A stretch of DNA of 32,986 nt, taken from the NCBI GenBank assembly GCA_023251675.1, contig JAHEYJ010000021.1, positions 1 to 32,986 of the forward strand, in the 5' to 3' direction. This document shows, piece after piece, positions 8,436-15,785 of this stretch. The stretch is from Bacteroidota bacterium (GTDB lineage Bacteria > Bacteroidota > Bacteroidia > Palsa-948). Numbering within the stretch: position 1 is the first letter of the stretch; each line of letters opens with the position of its first letter. The position numbers and the translations under genes were made by a program. The notes below the pieces were generated by a model. That model searched no databases, was not told where the DNA came from, and saw nothing but the letters and a program-made list of their open reading frames with translations.

Positions 8436-8470
8436 AAAAAAAAGGCACCCGTATATCGACGGATGCCTTT
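8436..8470 (-). terminator. Rho-independent terminator of the TonB receptor gene
   Basis: Read on the minus strand: AAAGGCATCCGT, 6-nt loop, ACGGGTGCCTTT, then a run of T. The 12-bp stem has a single G-T wobble. It starts 26 bp after the stop at 8496. Confidence 0.88.
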
Positions 8471-8495
8471 CAGGCTAAATTGCCTTATGATAAAA

Positions 8496-10706
8496 TCAGA
8501 AGCTCAGCCGCGCGCAGACAAAAATATTTCTGCCGGGAGCGTTTATGCCGCTGGCAAACGTGCGGTACTGCGTGTCAAAAATATTATCAACTCCGGCCTG
8601 CAGCGTGATCGACTTTTGCACTTTGTAAGAAGCACGGAAATTTACGGTGAACCATGCCGGCATTCCCATCGGGGTGGCGTACTGCTCGTTGTCTTCACCG
8701 TTCAGGTAATAATCTTTCAGCTTCTTGGCGCCGCTGTAATAGATCGAGAAATCAGAACTGAAATTATTATCCGTGTACGTGAATATTGTTTGTGCCATGA
8801 AAGGAGGAATATGGTCGAGCGGAACATCATTAAAATCAGTTTTGATTCTTCCGTAAGTGTAATTGATCCCGATCTTCATTATGAAATGAGCATCCAGCTG
8901 AGAGACCAGATTAGATGAAAATCCATAGAGGTAAGCCTGGTCTTTGTTCTGGTTAGCAAACACCTGGCTCATGGTTCCGTCATACATTATGGAATCTTTT
9001 CCGTTTAGCTTGAAGGAATCCACAACAGCGATGTTATAGAAAGCGGTATAGTAAATAGAATTTTCCCATCGTGTTTTGCTGTTGAATATCTTGGTAATTC
9101 CGAATTCATAGTTGTAGGTCTTTTCAGGTTTTAGATCCACATTCGGAACGATGACCCTACCGGGTGCTGAACCGAAAATTTTAGTCACATCATCCACATT
9201 CGGAACACGGAATCCGGTGGAAAATAAAAGGGAAAGCTTAAGATCATCCGATGGCGAATGGATCAATCCGATACTTCCTGAATACACGGGTGTATTCTGT
9301 TTAATGTCCGTGTAAGGCAGGTGAAACAGCAGCACAGTATCAACCAGCGTTGAATGCAGCGTGGAATAACCCGCACGGATACCATCTGTCAGTGCAAGTT
9401 GTTCATTTATTTTCCAGGTATGAGAAAAATAAACAGCGATGTTATTCATCGTATTGGTGCCATCCGGAAACCGGGTATCTAATTTTCCGGAAGTATCTGT
9501 CACAATGTTTTCCAGTGTTGCTGTCGACTTAAGCGTATTCATCTGCATGTCAGCTCCGAACCGGATATCGTTTGTCTTGATCTTTTTCTGCAGGTCGAGA
9601 TTTGCGCCAATCACATTTACGTTTTCAACACGGTTGTTTCTGAAAGCACTGCCAAAATTACGGTTGTGCCGGCTTTCTTCCAGCGCCTGGTAATTCACTC
9701 CCAAATGAACCCCCTCGAATTTCCCTTCCGGATTTTTAAAATTCATATCATAAGCGGCCAGCATGCGCATCTGGGGACCATAATACCATTCCGCCGATTG
9801 TAAGCCGGTTCCGGCAGGATCGGTCAGGCGGTCGTAGCGATTCACATCGCTTGAGTTGGAATACTGCATGTTCAACCCATGCGACAGGTGCTCTTTTTGC
9901 TGAAACAGAATTTTCTCCATAAAATCATATTGAGAATAACCGCTTCCAACCTGCAGGTAGCGGTTGCGGTTATTGAACAGAGAGTCTTTTCCGTTAACTC
10001 TTTGAACATAATGCAACCGTTCACCGTAGCATGTATCATAAAATGGATTCTGGTTTTTTCCTCCCATCAGGTCGTCAAACTTTGCGTAAGTGAACGAAGT
10101 CAGGGACGCAATTTTTTTCATTCCATAATTAAGATCGATATGTTCGGTCATTTCATTATCCACACTTCCGTATCGCCCCATTAAATTCACTTTAATGTTG
10201 GCTTTATCACCGTTGGATAACATCGGCTTTTTTGTATAAAGATGGATCACTCCGCCGAGCGCATCGCTTCCGTAAATGGTAGAAGAAGGGCCGAATAATA
10301 TTTCCACGCGGTCGAGGGAATTATTATCTGTCTTGACGATATCCTGCAAATGGCCGGCACGGTAGATCAGGTTGTTCATCCGAACGCCATCGATTACAAG
10401 AAGAATACGATTGGCTTCAAATCCGCGAAGCGTAGCGCTTCCTCCGCCCAGCTGACTTTTCTGCATTTGAACTCCGGTGCTGGCGATCAGGTCTGCAGTG
10501 GATTGCGCCTGTGCATTGACGATGTCTTTTGCGGTGAGCACCTGTACTTGCTGCGCAACATTCTTTTTTGTTTCTTCCTCTTTATTGGCAGAAATAATCA
10601 GTTCATCGAGGGTTATAGATTTATTTTTTGTAGTGTCGGTATGGTCTTGCGCAAAAACATTCATGAAAATAAATGCTGATGCAAATAGTAATGTGATCTT
10701 TTTCAT
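8496..10706 (-). CDS. TonB-dependent outer-membrane receptor
   Basis: 736 residues. The signal peptide MKKITLLFASAFIFMNVFA is followed by a short linker and a TonB-box-like ITLDELIISAN. The plug domain (about 40-160) holds LRGFEANRILLVIDGVRMN, IYRAGHLQDI and VEILFGPSSTIYGSDALGGVIHLYT. A 22-strand-type barrel follows, ending NIFDTQYRTFASG...NIFVCARLSF with the C-terminal Phe expected of outer-membrane proteins. The YRAGHLQ and SLDRVEI features resemble haemoglobin/haem and metal-type receptors, but the ligand is not certain. A small TM protein gene is directly upstream. The leader carries a TAGTTTTG box and an AACGCA/TGCGTT inverted repeat that could be a repressor site, which would fit a metal- or iron-regulated receptor. 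Confidence 0.93.
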   Translation of the reverse strand: MKKITLLFASAFIFMNVFAQDHTDTTKNKSITLDELIISANKEEETKKNVAQQVQVLTAKDIVNAQAQSTADLIASTGVQMQKSQLGGGSATLRGFEANRILLVIDGVRMNNLIYRAGHLQDIVKTDNNSLDRVEILFGPSSTIYGSDALGGVIHLYTKKPMLSNGDKANIKVNLMGRYGSVDNEMTEHIDLNYGMKKIASLTSFTYAKFDDLMGGKNQNPFYDTCYGERLHYVQRVNGKDSLFNNRNRYLQVGSGYSQYDFMEKILFQQKEHLSHGLNMQYSNSSDVNRYDRLTDPAGTGLQSAEWYYGPQMRMLAAYDMNFKNPEGKFEGVHLGVNYQALEESRHNRNFGSAFRNNRVENVNVIGANLDLQKKIKTNDIRFGADMQMNTLKSTATLENIVTDTSGKLDTRFPDGTNTMNNIAVYFSHTWKINEQLALTDGIRAGYSTLHSTLVDTVLLFHLPYTDIKQNTPVYSGSIGLIHSPSDDLKLSLLFSTGFRVPNVDDVTKIFGSAPGRVIVPNVDLKPEKTYNYEFGITKIFNSKTRWENSIYYTAFYNIAVVDSFKLNGKDSIMYDGTMSQVFANQNKDQAYLYGFSSNLVSQLDAHFIMKIGINYTYGRIKTDFNDVPLDHIPPFMAQTIFTYTDNNFSSDFSIYYSGAKKLKDYYLNGEDNEQYATPMGMPAWFTVNFRASYKVQKSITLQAGVDNIFDTQYRTFASGINAPGRNIFVCARLSF

Positions 10707-10731
10707 AATAGGTGATTAACAAGTTGAACTT

Positions 10732-10746
10732 AACGCAATCTGCGTT
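10732..10746. promoter_or_regulatory. Possible operator: AACGCA-ATC-TGCGTT
   Basis: A perfect 6-bp inverted repeat with a 3-bp centre, placed between the TAGTTTTG box (10757-10764) and the receptor start (10706), about 11 bp past the box on the minus strand. Position and size fit a dimeric repressor site near the transcription start; no regulator gene is nearby to name. Confidence 0.35.
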
Positions 10747-10756
10747 GTGTAAATTT

Positions 10757-10764
10757 CAAAACTA
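10757..10764 (-). promoter_or_regulatory. TAnnTTTG -7 box for the TonB receptor
   Basis: TAGTTTTG on the minus strand, full consensus match. It overlaps the stop codon of the upstream gene and leaves a leader of about 45 nt. It would give the receptor its own promoter in addition to read-through. Confidence 0.4.
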
Positions 10765-11280
10765 AGAAAGAGAAGATTCAGGAGGAGGTGGCGGAAGCGG
10801 AGATAAAATTACAGATTGCAGATTGTAAATTGTGGTTTGAAATAAATGCAGCGATGAAAATTGAATAGCAGGCTTTTTTACTGAACAGAATAAATCCTTA
10901 ACCGGGTTTTTAGAGAAGTCGTTTTGTTTTTTGTTTTCGCCCGGAAATGAGTTGCTTTTAACCTGGTTGTCAAGACCTGCCAGAAGTTTATTCTCCGTGT
11001 TATCTTTAATGCAATGAAAAACAACAAACTCTCCATCGATGAATTTTTCCTTTACATCATACATTTCGCCTTTATACAGAATTTCATTCCCGTTCTCTTT
11101 GAAAAGAATGTTTTTTAATTCTGATTTTGGAATACGCAGCGTTTCCGTGCTTGAAACCCGAACTAACGAAGTTTGCACATCCATTCTGTTTGAATTGTCC
11201 AGAATCAGAAATAAGAAGTAATACCCGATGATATTAAATAAGAAAAAAGATAAAAGAAATATGGAGAAAGCCTTTTTCAT
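10762..11280 (-). CDS. Small membrane-anchored protein upstream of TonB receptor, unknown function
   Basis: 172 residues from the ATG at 11278-11280 (MKKAFSIFLLSFFLFNIIGYYFLFLIL...). The frame is open further upstream to 11409, but that part runs through a terminator and a tRNA remnant, so it is not coding. One N-terminal membrane segment or uncleaved signal is followed by a small mixed domain (RIPKSELKNILFKENGNEILYKGEMYDV...) and a C-terminus ending in a polyproline run. Small proteins of this shape, ending in PPPPE-like tails, are, as I recall, often found just before metal-type TonB receptors in Bacteroidota. That is memory, not a search. Residues TTIYNLQSVILS near the end are written by a 28-bp heptamer array. 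Confidence 0.75.
   Translation of the reverse strand: MKKAFSIFLLSFFLFNIIGYYFLFLILDNSNRMDVQTSLVRVSSTETLRIPKSELKNILFKENGNEILYKGEMYDVKEKFIDGEFVVFHCIKDNTENKLLAGLDNQVKSNSFPGENKKQNDFSKNPVKDLFCSVKKPAIQFSSLHLFQTTIYNLQSVILSPLPPPPPESSLS
10807..10834. repeat. 4 x 7 bp word array inside the small membrane protein gene
   Basis: Plus-strand words AATTACA, GATTGCA, GATTGTA, AATTGTG, consensus RATTRYA, exact 7-bp period over 28 bp. It encodes the stretch TIYNLQSVIL just before the polyproline tail. Confidence 0.7.
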
Positions 11281-11295
11281 TTGGAAAGTAAAGAT

Positions 11296-11325
11296 AAAAA
11301 AAAGGACGATTCTGCTGAATCGTCC
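11296..11325 (-). terminator. Terminator hairpin after the tRNA remnant
   Basis: Minus strand GGACGATTC, AGCA loop, GAATCGTCC, then eight T. The 9-bp stem is perfect. It closely resembles the terminator of tRNA-Pro at 11422-11451, which supports a duplication of the tRNA-terminator unit. Confidence 0.8.
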
Positions 11326-11329
11326 CGGG

Positions 11330-11400
11330 TCGGGTGTACGAGATTTGATCCCGATAGCTATCGGGACGCGACCTTCCGCCCAGGCGGATGCACAACGAGA
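11330..11400 (-). pseudogene. Decayed tRNA-like copy carrying two palindromes
   Basis: Downstream of tRNA-Pro on the same strand. The 3' part aligns with tRNA-Pro: TCAAATCTCGTACACCCGAC against TTCAAATCTTGTCATCCCGAC, followed by a homologous terminator. Where the 5' T-stem should be there is an 18-bp perfect palindrome, TCCCGATAGCTATCGGGA (11349-11366). A second palindrome, TCCGCC-CA-GGCGGA (11375-11388), lies in place of the anticodon-to-variable region, with GGTCGCG between them. No acceptor 5' strand can pair with the 3' end, so it cannot fold as a tRNA. I infer a duplicated tRNA broken by palindrome insertion. Confidence 0.5.
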
Positions 11401-11421
11401 ATGATCCAACTACTTTAAAAT

Positions 11422-11451
11422 AAAAAAGGACGGCTCTGGTGAACCGTCCTT
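11422..11451 (-). terminator. Terminator of tRNA-Pro
   Basis: Minus strand AAGGACGGTTC, ACCA loop, GAGCCGTCCTT, then a T run. The 11-bp stem has one U-G wobble and begins 3 bp after the mature tRNA end. Confidence 0.88.
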
Positions 11452-11454
11452 GTG

Positions 11455-11528
11455 TCGGGATGACAAGATTTGAACTTGCGACCTCTCCCACCCCAAGGGA
11501 GTGCGCTACCGGACTGCGCTACATCCCG
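11455..11528 (-). tRNA. tRNA-Pro (anticodon GGG)
   Basis: A 74-nt cloverleaf. Acceptor CGGGATG pairs with CATCCCG, discriminator A. The D arm is GCGCAGTCCGGTAGCGC. The anticodon arm is CTCCC-TTGGGGT-GGGAG, giving anticodon GGG. The T arm is GCAAG-TTCAAAT-CTTGT with one wobble pair. CCA is not encoded. It is followed at once by its own terminator. Confidence 0.95.
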
Positions 11529-11572
11529 AACAACTATCATAAAAGGATTTTATTCCTTTTGTTTATTCTTTT

Positions 11573-11613
11573 TCGCAATACAGGGCGGAGTTGATCCCGA
11601 CCCTGCGTCGGGA
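11573..11613 (-). repeat. TCCCGAC/GTCGGGA palindrome beside a second tRNA-like T-loop fragment
   Basis: The palindrome at 11595-11613 has 7-bp arms around CCTGC. On the minus strand it is followed directly by TCAACTCCGCCCTGTATTGCGA, which resembles a tRNA T-loop and 3' strand. In the remnant at 11349 the same palindrome type is again followed by TCAAATC. No complete tRNA can be built here. Confidence 0.4.
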
Positions 11614-11663
11614 CTACCACCCGAATATTTTTCGAAATAAAGGCAAAGAACGGATTGCTTTTC

Positions 11664-11671
11664 TAGATTTG
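11664..11671 (+). promoter_or_regulatory. TAnnTTTG -7 box for the TonB/DUF4249 pair
   Basis: TAGATTTG, full consensus match, 26 bp before the ATG at 11698. No clear -33 element. Confidence 0.4.
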
Positions 11672-11697
11672 CAAAAGTAAAAATTATCTACCCTGTG

Positions 11698-14187
11698 ATG
11701 TGTCGGGCCGCAAATATAGTATTCCTCTTTATTATCTCTCTTTCTATTGATTTATTCTCTCAGGAGCAGGTTCAGAAATTTACCATCAGCGGTTATATTA
11801 AGGAGAATGCTACGGGTGAATTCTCTATTGGCGCAAATGTGTATCTCAAAAAGAAGAATGCGGATGACCGTAAAGGTGTTGTGACCAACGCCTATGGCTT
11901 TTTTTCCATAACTCTTGAAAAAGGAGAATACCAGATGGCGGTGAATTATCTTGGCTTTGAGGATTTCAAAAAGGATATCACGCTCGATAAAGATATCCGT
12001 TTGAATATTTCGATGAAGGAGAAAGCGGTAACGGCAAAAGAAGTGGAGATCGTTGGAGAAAAAACAGATGAGAATATTCAAAAGAGTGAAATGAGTATGA
12101 TCTCGCTGGATATTGATAAAATAAAAGAGCTTCCCACATTCATGGGCGAAATGGATATTCTAAAAACCATTCAACTTCTTCCGGGTGTCCAATCAACTGA
12201 AGGGAACACCGGGTTTTATGTTCGCGGGGGAGGACCTGACCAAAACCTGGTGCTGCTGGATGAAGCGGTGGTTTACAATACCGGTCATCTTTTCGGATTT
12301 TTTTCTGTGTTCAACGGCGATGCGGTAAAAAATATTGAACTCTATAAAGGAAATATGCCCGCTCAGTACGGCGGAAGGCTTTCTTCTGTGCTGGACGTGC
12401 AGATGAAAGACGGCAATACGCAGAACGTTCATGCCCAGGGCGGAATTGGAATTATTTCTTCCCGTCTTACAGTGGAAGGTCCGATCAAGAAAGATACTGC
12501 ATCGTTCCTGATCTCCGCCAGGAGGACGTACATTGATATTCTTACGAAGCCTTTTATTAAGAAAAGTTCGTTCACGGGATCTGCCTATTACTTTTATGAC
12601 CTGAATTTGAAATTGAACTATCGTTTATCGGATAAAGACCGGCTTTTTCTCAGCGGGTATTTCGGCAGGGATGTCTTTACTTTTAAGAATTCCTATGGCG
12701 GAGGTGACAACAGTACTTTTAAAGTGAGCATGCCCTGGGGAAACGCCACAACAACCCTCCGGTGGAACCACCTCATCACGCAAAAACTTTTCATGAACAC
12801 TTCTGCTGTTTTCAGCGATTATAAGTTTCAGTTCGGAGCAAAGGAAAGCCAGTTTGAGTTTAAATTATTTTCCGGTATCCGCGACTGGAATGCAAAGATC
12901 GATTTCGGGTATTTTCCGAATGTGAAACACAATATTAAGTATGGCGTGAATTACATTTACCACACGTTCATTCCCAACCAGGCCAGTGCAAAAGCCGGAG
13001 ACGTTGAAATGGATCTGGGTGAAGCGCCAAAACTGCATGCGCACGATGCCGCCATTTATATCGGCGATGATTATGATGTAACCGATAAGATCCGCCTTAA
13101 TGCAGGCCTTCGCTATTCTTATTTTATGCAGGTTGGCCCTTTTGAACGGTACATAAAAGATCCGATCTCTCAACGGATTACAGATACGATCGTTTACAAA
13201 AGCGGCGAGAAAATTTGCAGTTACGGCGGACTCGAACCCCGTGCATCAGTCCGGTACACGCTGAATAAAAAATCTTCCATTAAAGCTGGCTTTGCTCAGA
13301 ACTACCAATACATTCATCTGGCATCGATCTCGTCGGTTTCACTTCCTACGGATCTCTGGATGCCAAGCACTTCGGTCGTAAAACCTCAGTTAAGCACGCA
13401 ATATTCACTGGGTTATTACAGGAATTTCATGGAAGATAAATTTGAAACTTCTGTAGAAGTATATTATAAAGATATGCGTAACATGATCGAGTTTAAAGAA
13501 GGCTCACTGCCTGATCAAAATGTAAAAGACAATGTGGACAATGCATTTACTTTTGGAAAGGGCTGGTCCTACGGCGCAGAACTCTTTTTAAAGAAACGCA
13601 CCGGAAGATTTACAGGATGGATCGGTTATACGTATGCCTGGACCTGGAGGCAGTTTGATTCCATCAATCTCGGCCAGAAGTTTCCCGCTAAATACGACCG
13701 GCGACACGATCTGTCAGTAGCACTCACGTGGGATTACAATTCACGTTTTTCATTCGGAGGAGTATTTGTCTTTGCAACGGGAAACACAGCAACTCTTCCT
13801 GTTTCGTGGTACATGGTAGAAGGGCAGATGATCCCGGAATATGGGGACAGGAATTCATTCCGAATGGCTCCATATCACCGGCTTGATCTTTCGATCACCT
13901 ACAATCCTGAACGGGCTCGGGCAAAGGCAAGGCAGCGCATTCGCTGGGAAAAACGTATGCAGAAAAAAGGAATTGACATAACCGGGAAAGAGATCCCCAA
14001 TGTCTGGTACAGAAATATTGAAAGTTCATGGGTGCTTTCCTGTTACAATGTGTATAACCGGCATAATCCGTATTTCATTTATTTTGAGAACGACGGCAAT
14101 ATTTATAACGGAACGTCCAACGTGACGGCTTACCAGGTCTCTTTGTTTCCTGTTCTGCCTTCACTAACCTGGAACTTTAAATTCTAA
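11698..14187 (+). CDS. TonB-dependent receptor with carboxypeptidase-regulatory-like N-terminus
   Basis: About 829 residues; the ATG at 11698 is preferred over a GTG three bases earlier. A signal peptide ends near FSQ. A carboxypeptidase-D regulatory-like beta-sandwich follows (TISGYIKENATGEFSIGANVYL... to about residue 110), then the plug domain (LLPGVQSTEGNTGFYVRGGGPDQNLVLLDEAVVYN) and a long barrel ending LFPVLPSLTWNFKF. There is no SusD partner; instead the next gene, 2 bp downstream, is a DUF4249 lipoprotein. That pairing recurs in Bacteroidota, where the lipoprotein is thought to act with the receptor at the outer membrane. The imported ligand is unknown. No truncation is visible. Confidence 0.94.
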   Translation: MCRAANIVFLFIISLSIDLFSQEQVQKFTISGYIKENATGEFSIGANVYLKKKNADDRKGVVTNAYGFFSITLEKGEYQMAVNYLGFEDFKKDITLDKDIRLNISMKEKAVTAKEVEIVGEKTDENIQKSEMSMISLDIDKIKELPTFMGEMDILKTIQLLPGVQSTEGNTGFYVRGGGPDQNLVLLDEAVVYNTGHLFGFFSVFNGDAVKNIELYKGNMPAQYGGRLSSVLDVQMKDGNTQNVHAQGGIGIISSRLTVEGPIKKDTASFLISARRTYIDILTKPFIKKSSFTGSAYYFYDLNLKLNYRLSDKDRLFLSGYFGRDVFTFKNSYGGGDNSTFKVSMPWGNATTTLRWNHLITQKLFMNTSAVFSDYKFQFGAKESQFEFKLFSGIRDWNAKIDFGYFPNVKHNIKYGVNYIYHTFIPNQASAKAGDVEMDLGEAPKLHAHDAAIYIGDDYDVTDKIRLNAGLRYSYFMQVGPFERYIKDPISQRITDTIVYKSGEKICSYGGLEPRASVRYTLNKKSSIKAGFAQNYQYIHLASISSVSLPTDLWMPSTSVVKPQLSTQYSLGYYRNFMEDKFETSVEVYYKDMRNMIEFKEGSLPDQNVKDNVDNAFTFGKGWSYGAELFLKKRTGRFTGWIGYTYAWTWRQFDSINLGQKFPAKYDRRHDLSVALTWDYNSRFSFGGVFVFATGNTATLPVSWYMVEGQMIPEYGDRNSFRMAPYHRLDLSITYNPERARAKARQRIRWEKRMQKKGIDITGKEIPNVWYRNIESSWVLSCYNVYNRHNPYFIYFENDGNIYNGTSNVTAYQVSLFPVLPSLTWNFKF

Positions 14188-14189
14188 AA

Positions 14190-15176
14190 ATGATTGTACA
14201 GAAAAAAAATAAATTTCTATTGAATTCCAGCTATTGGCTACTGGCTATTGGCTGCTGGCTTGCTGCTTCTTGCCAGAAGGAGATTAAAGTAAAACTCCCT
14301 GATGCAAAGCAAAAGATTTGTGTAGATGGAAGGATCGAACCCGGCATGCCGCCCTATGTGATCCTTACGCACAACATGCCTTACTTTGGCCCGACGGATA
14401 TCAACGCTTTGCAGCAGATGTTCGTTCATGATGCGGTGGTAACTATTTCAAACGGATCGACCACGGTCACTCTCATAGAATACTGTACGCAAAGTTTGCC
14501 GGATTCCATTCTTCCGATCGTAGCGGCCTTTACCGGTGTAGACACAGCTTCACTCAAGAACTTTAATTATTGCCTCTACACAACTTTTAATAACGCTGTT
14601 TGGGGAACAGCAGGCACCACCTATAATTTAACGGTTGATGTGGAAGGAAAGCATCTTACTGCCTCCACTTCGATCCTCACACCCATTCCTCTGGATCGGT
14701 TATGGACAAAATATTATAAAACCAATACTGCAGGCGATTCACTGGGATTCGTACAGGCCCATCTCACGGATCCAACCGTAGCAGGAAATGCATACCGTTG
14801 GCTTGCCATGAGAAAAGGAAGGGATCAGTCGTTTGTTGCTCCAACAGGATCGGCAAATGATGATAAATTTTTTAACGGGCAAAGTTTTGATTTTGAATAC
14901 AGCAGGGGAGTGGCTCCGGGTTCCAACTTGCCGGAAGATAGTTATGACAGCGGGGAATACGGGTGGTTCAAACAAGGGGATACGGTGATTGTAAAATTCT
15001 GTACGATTGATCGCGCTTCATTTGATTTTTTCAGAGGCGAAGATGTTGCTCTTTCCAGCCAGGGAAATCCCTTTGCAGCTCCGTCCTCGGTTCCTGCTAA
15101 TATTTATCCGCGCACGGATGCACTGGGTCTTTGGTGCGGTTACGGCACTTCACTGGATACGGTGATCTTTAAATGA
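14190..15176 (+). CDS. DUF4249 lipoprotein, partner of the TonB receptor
   Basis: 328 residues beginning 2 bp after the receptor stop, so translation is probably coupled. The mature part has the DUF4249 opening, KICVDGRIEPGMPPYVILTHNMPYFGP, and the family's typical end region (LGLWCGYGTS). The signal peptide is odd: SYWLLAIGCWLAASC, with the lipobox Cys near residue 28. Its hydrophobic core is written by four DNA heptamers of the form CTAYTGG at 14231-14258. The likely role is an outer-membrane-anchored substrate or accessory protein for the receptor; the molecular function of DUF4249 is not known. Confidence 0.88.
   Translation: MIVQKKNKFLLNSSYWLLAIGCWLAASCQKEIKVKLPDAKQKICVDGRIEPGMPPYVILTHNMPYFGPTDINALQQMFVHDAVVTISNGSTTVTLIEYCTQSLPDSILPIVAAFTGVDTASLKNFNYCLYTTFNNAVWGTAGTTYNLTVDVEGKHLTASTSILTPIPLDRLWTKYYKTNTAGDSLGFVQAHLTDPTVAGNAYRWLAMRKGRDQSFVAPTGSANDDKFFNGQSFDFEYSRGVAPGSNLPEDSYDSGEYGWFKQGDTVIVKFCTIDRASFDFFRGEDVALSSQGNPFAAPSSVPANIYPRTDALGLWCGYGTSLDTVIFK
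14231..14258. repeat. 4 x 7 bp word array encoding a signal-peptide core
   Basis: CTATTGG, CTACTGG, CTATTGG, CTGCTGG: exact 7-bp period, consensus CTAYTGG. It encodes YWLLAIGCW of the DUF4249 lipoprotein signal peptide. Confidence 0.8.
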
Positions 15177-15204
15177 CAAATTACGAGTGATGAATTACAA
15201 ATTG
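15177..15204. repeat. 4 x 7 bp word array spanning a gene start
   Basis: CAAATTA, CGAGTGA, TGAATTA, CAAATTG. It starts at the base after the DUF4249 stop codon and contains the next gene's ATG (15190-15192) plus its first codons (MNYKL). The words resemble the CGAATTA family at 7151 and 31463. Confidence 0.65.
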
Positions 15205-15750
15205 AAAAGTAATCTTAAGAAATTGCTTTTGCTTTTCCATCTATTTTTTTTCTTCGCATGCAGATCCCAAACGCAATACATAGGGTCAAAAGAAAAATGG
15301 TACGAACTTCTTCCGCATTGCCCCTGTGAAAGTCCTGACCTGCACGGCGTGAAAATAGATGACGGCTGGGCAAGAGAACGCTATCGATCGGAAATGGGAT
15401 TTTTCCAGCATACATTTGCCGGAAAGAGAGATTTTACTTTTTTTCATCCCGGTGCGGTTACTTCTTATCGTTCTTATCCGTATGTAAAGACCATTATTGA
15501 CGGGAAGAAATTTAAATCCGGGCAGCAATGCGCTTACGACAAAGAAGGCAAACTGATCAAGACAGGCCCGCCGGCGGGAACTCCCGATAAATCCTCACCC
15601 GCAAAAGGTGAAAGTAAAAAGGGACTTCTCAAGGTGAATATATTTCGTGTGCGTAAACATATAAAGTTCGATTCAAGCCCGTGGAAACCGGACGAATGGA
15701 AAGAATACCATAAATATTGGCCTCCCGATAAAGGAATAAACTGTGATTGA
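15190..15750 (+). CDS. Lipoprotein of unknown function
   Basis: 186 residues from the ATG at 15190; a GTG one codon earlier is possible. MNYKLKSNLKKLLLLFHLFFFFAC is a lipoprotein signal peptide with the acceptor Cys near residue 24. The mature domain has WYELLPHCPCESPDLHG, AGKRDFTFFHPGAVTSYRSYP, GQQCAYDKEGKLIKTGPPAGTPDKSSP and KYWPPDKGINCD, with several Cys that could form disulfides. The GQQCAYDxxGxLI and GxGTPDxxSP pieces look like a small conserved envelope domain, but I do not recognise a named family. The Pro/Gly-rich stretch overlaps a CCCGCCGGCGGG palindrome at 15567-15578. It follows the TonB/DUF4249 pair closely and may be co-transcribed with it. Confidence 0.8.
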   Translation: MNYKLKSNLKKLLLLFHLFFFFACRSQTQYIGSKEKWYELLPHCPCESPDLHGVKIDDGWARERYRSEMGFFQHTFAGKRDFTFFHPGAVTSYRSYPYVKTIIDGKKFKSGQQCAYDKEGKLIKTGPPAGTPDKSSPAKGESKKGLLKVNIFRVRKHIKFDSSPWKPDEWKEYHKYWPPDKGINCD

Positions 15751-15785
15751 TTTTTTTTTGTAAACTTGTTTAATTTAAAAATTAT

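Noticed and set aside
11281-11409. N-terminal extension of the small membrane protein
   Set aside because: The extra 43 codons cover a terminator hairpin and the tRNA remnant; a normal hydrophobic N-terminus starts at 11280.
11234-11491. Open frame on the minus strand running through tRNA-Pro and its terminator
   Set aside because: It translates a tRNA, two terminators and palindromes; there is no protein-like composition, and the real gene starts at 11280.
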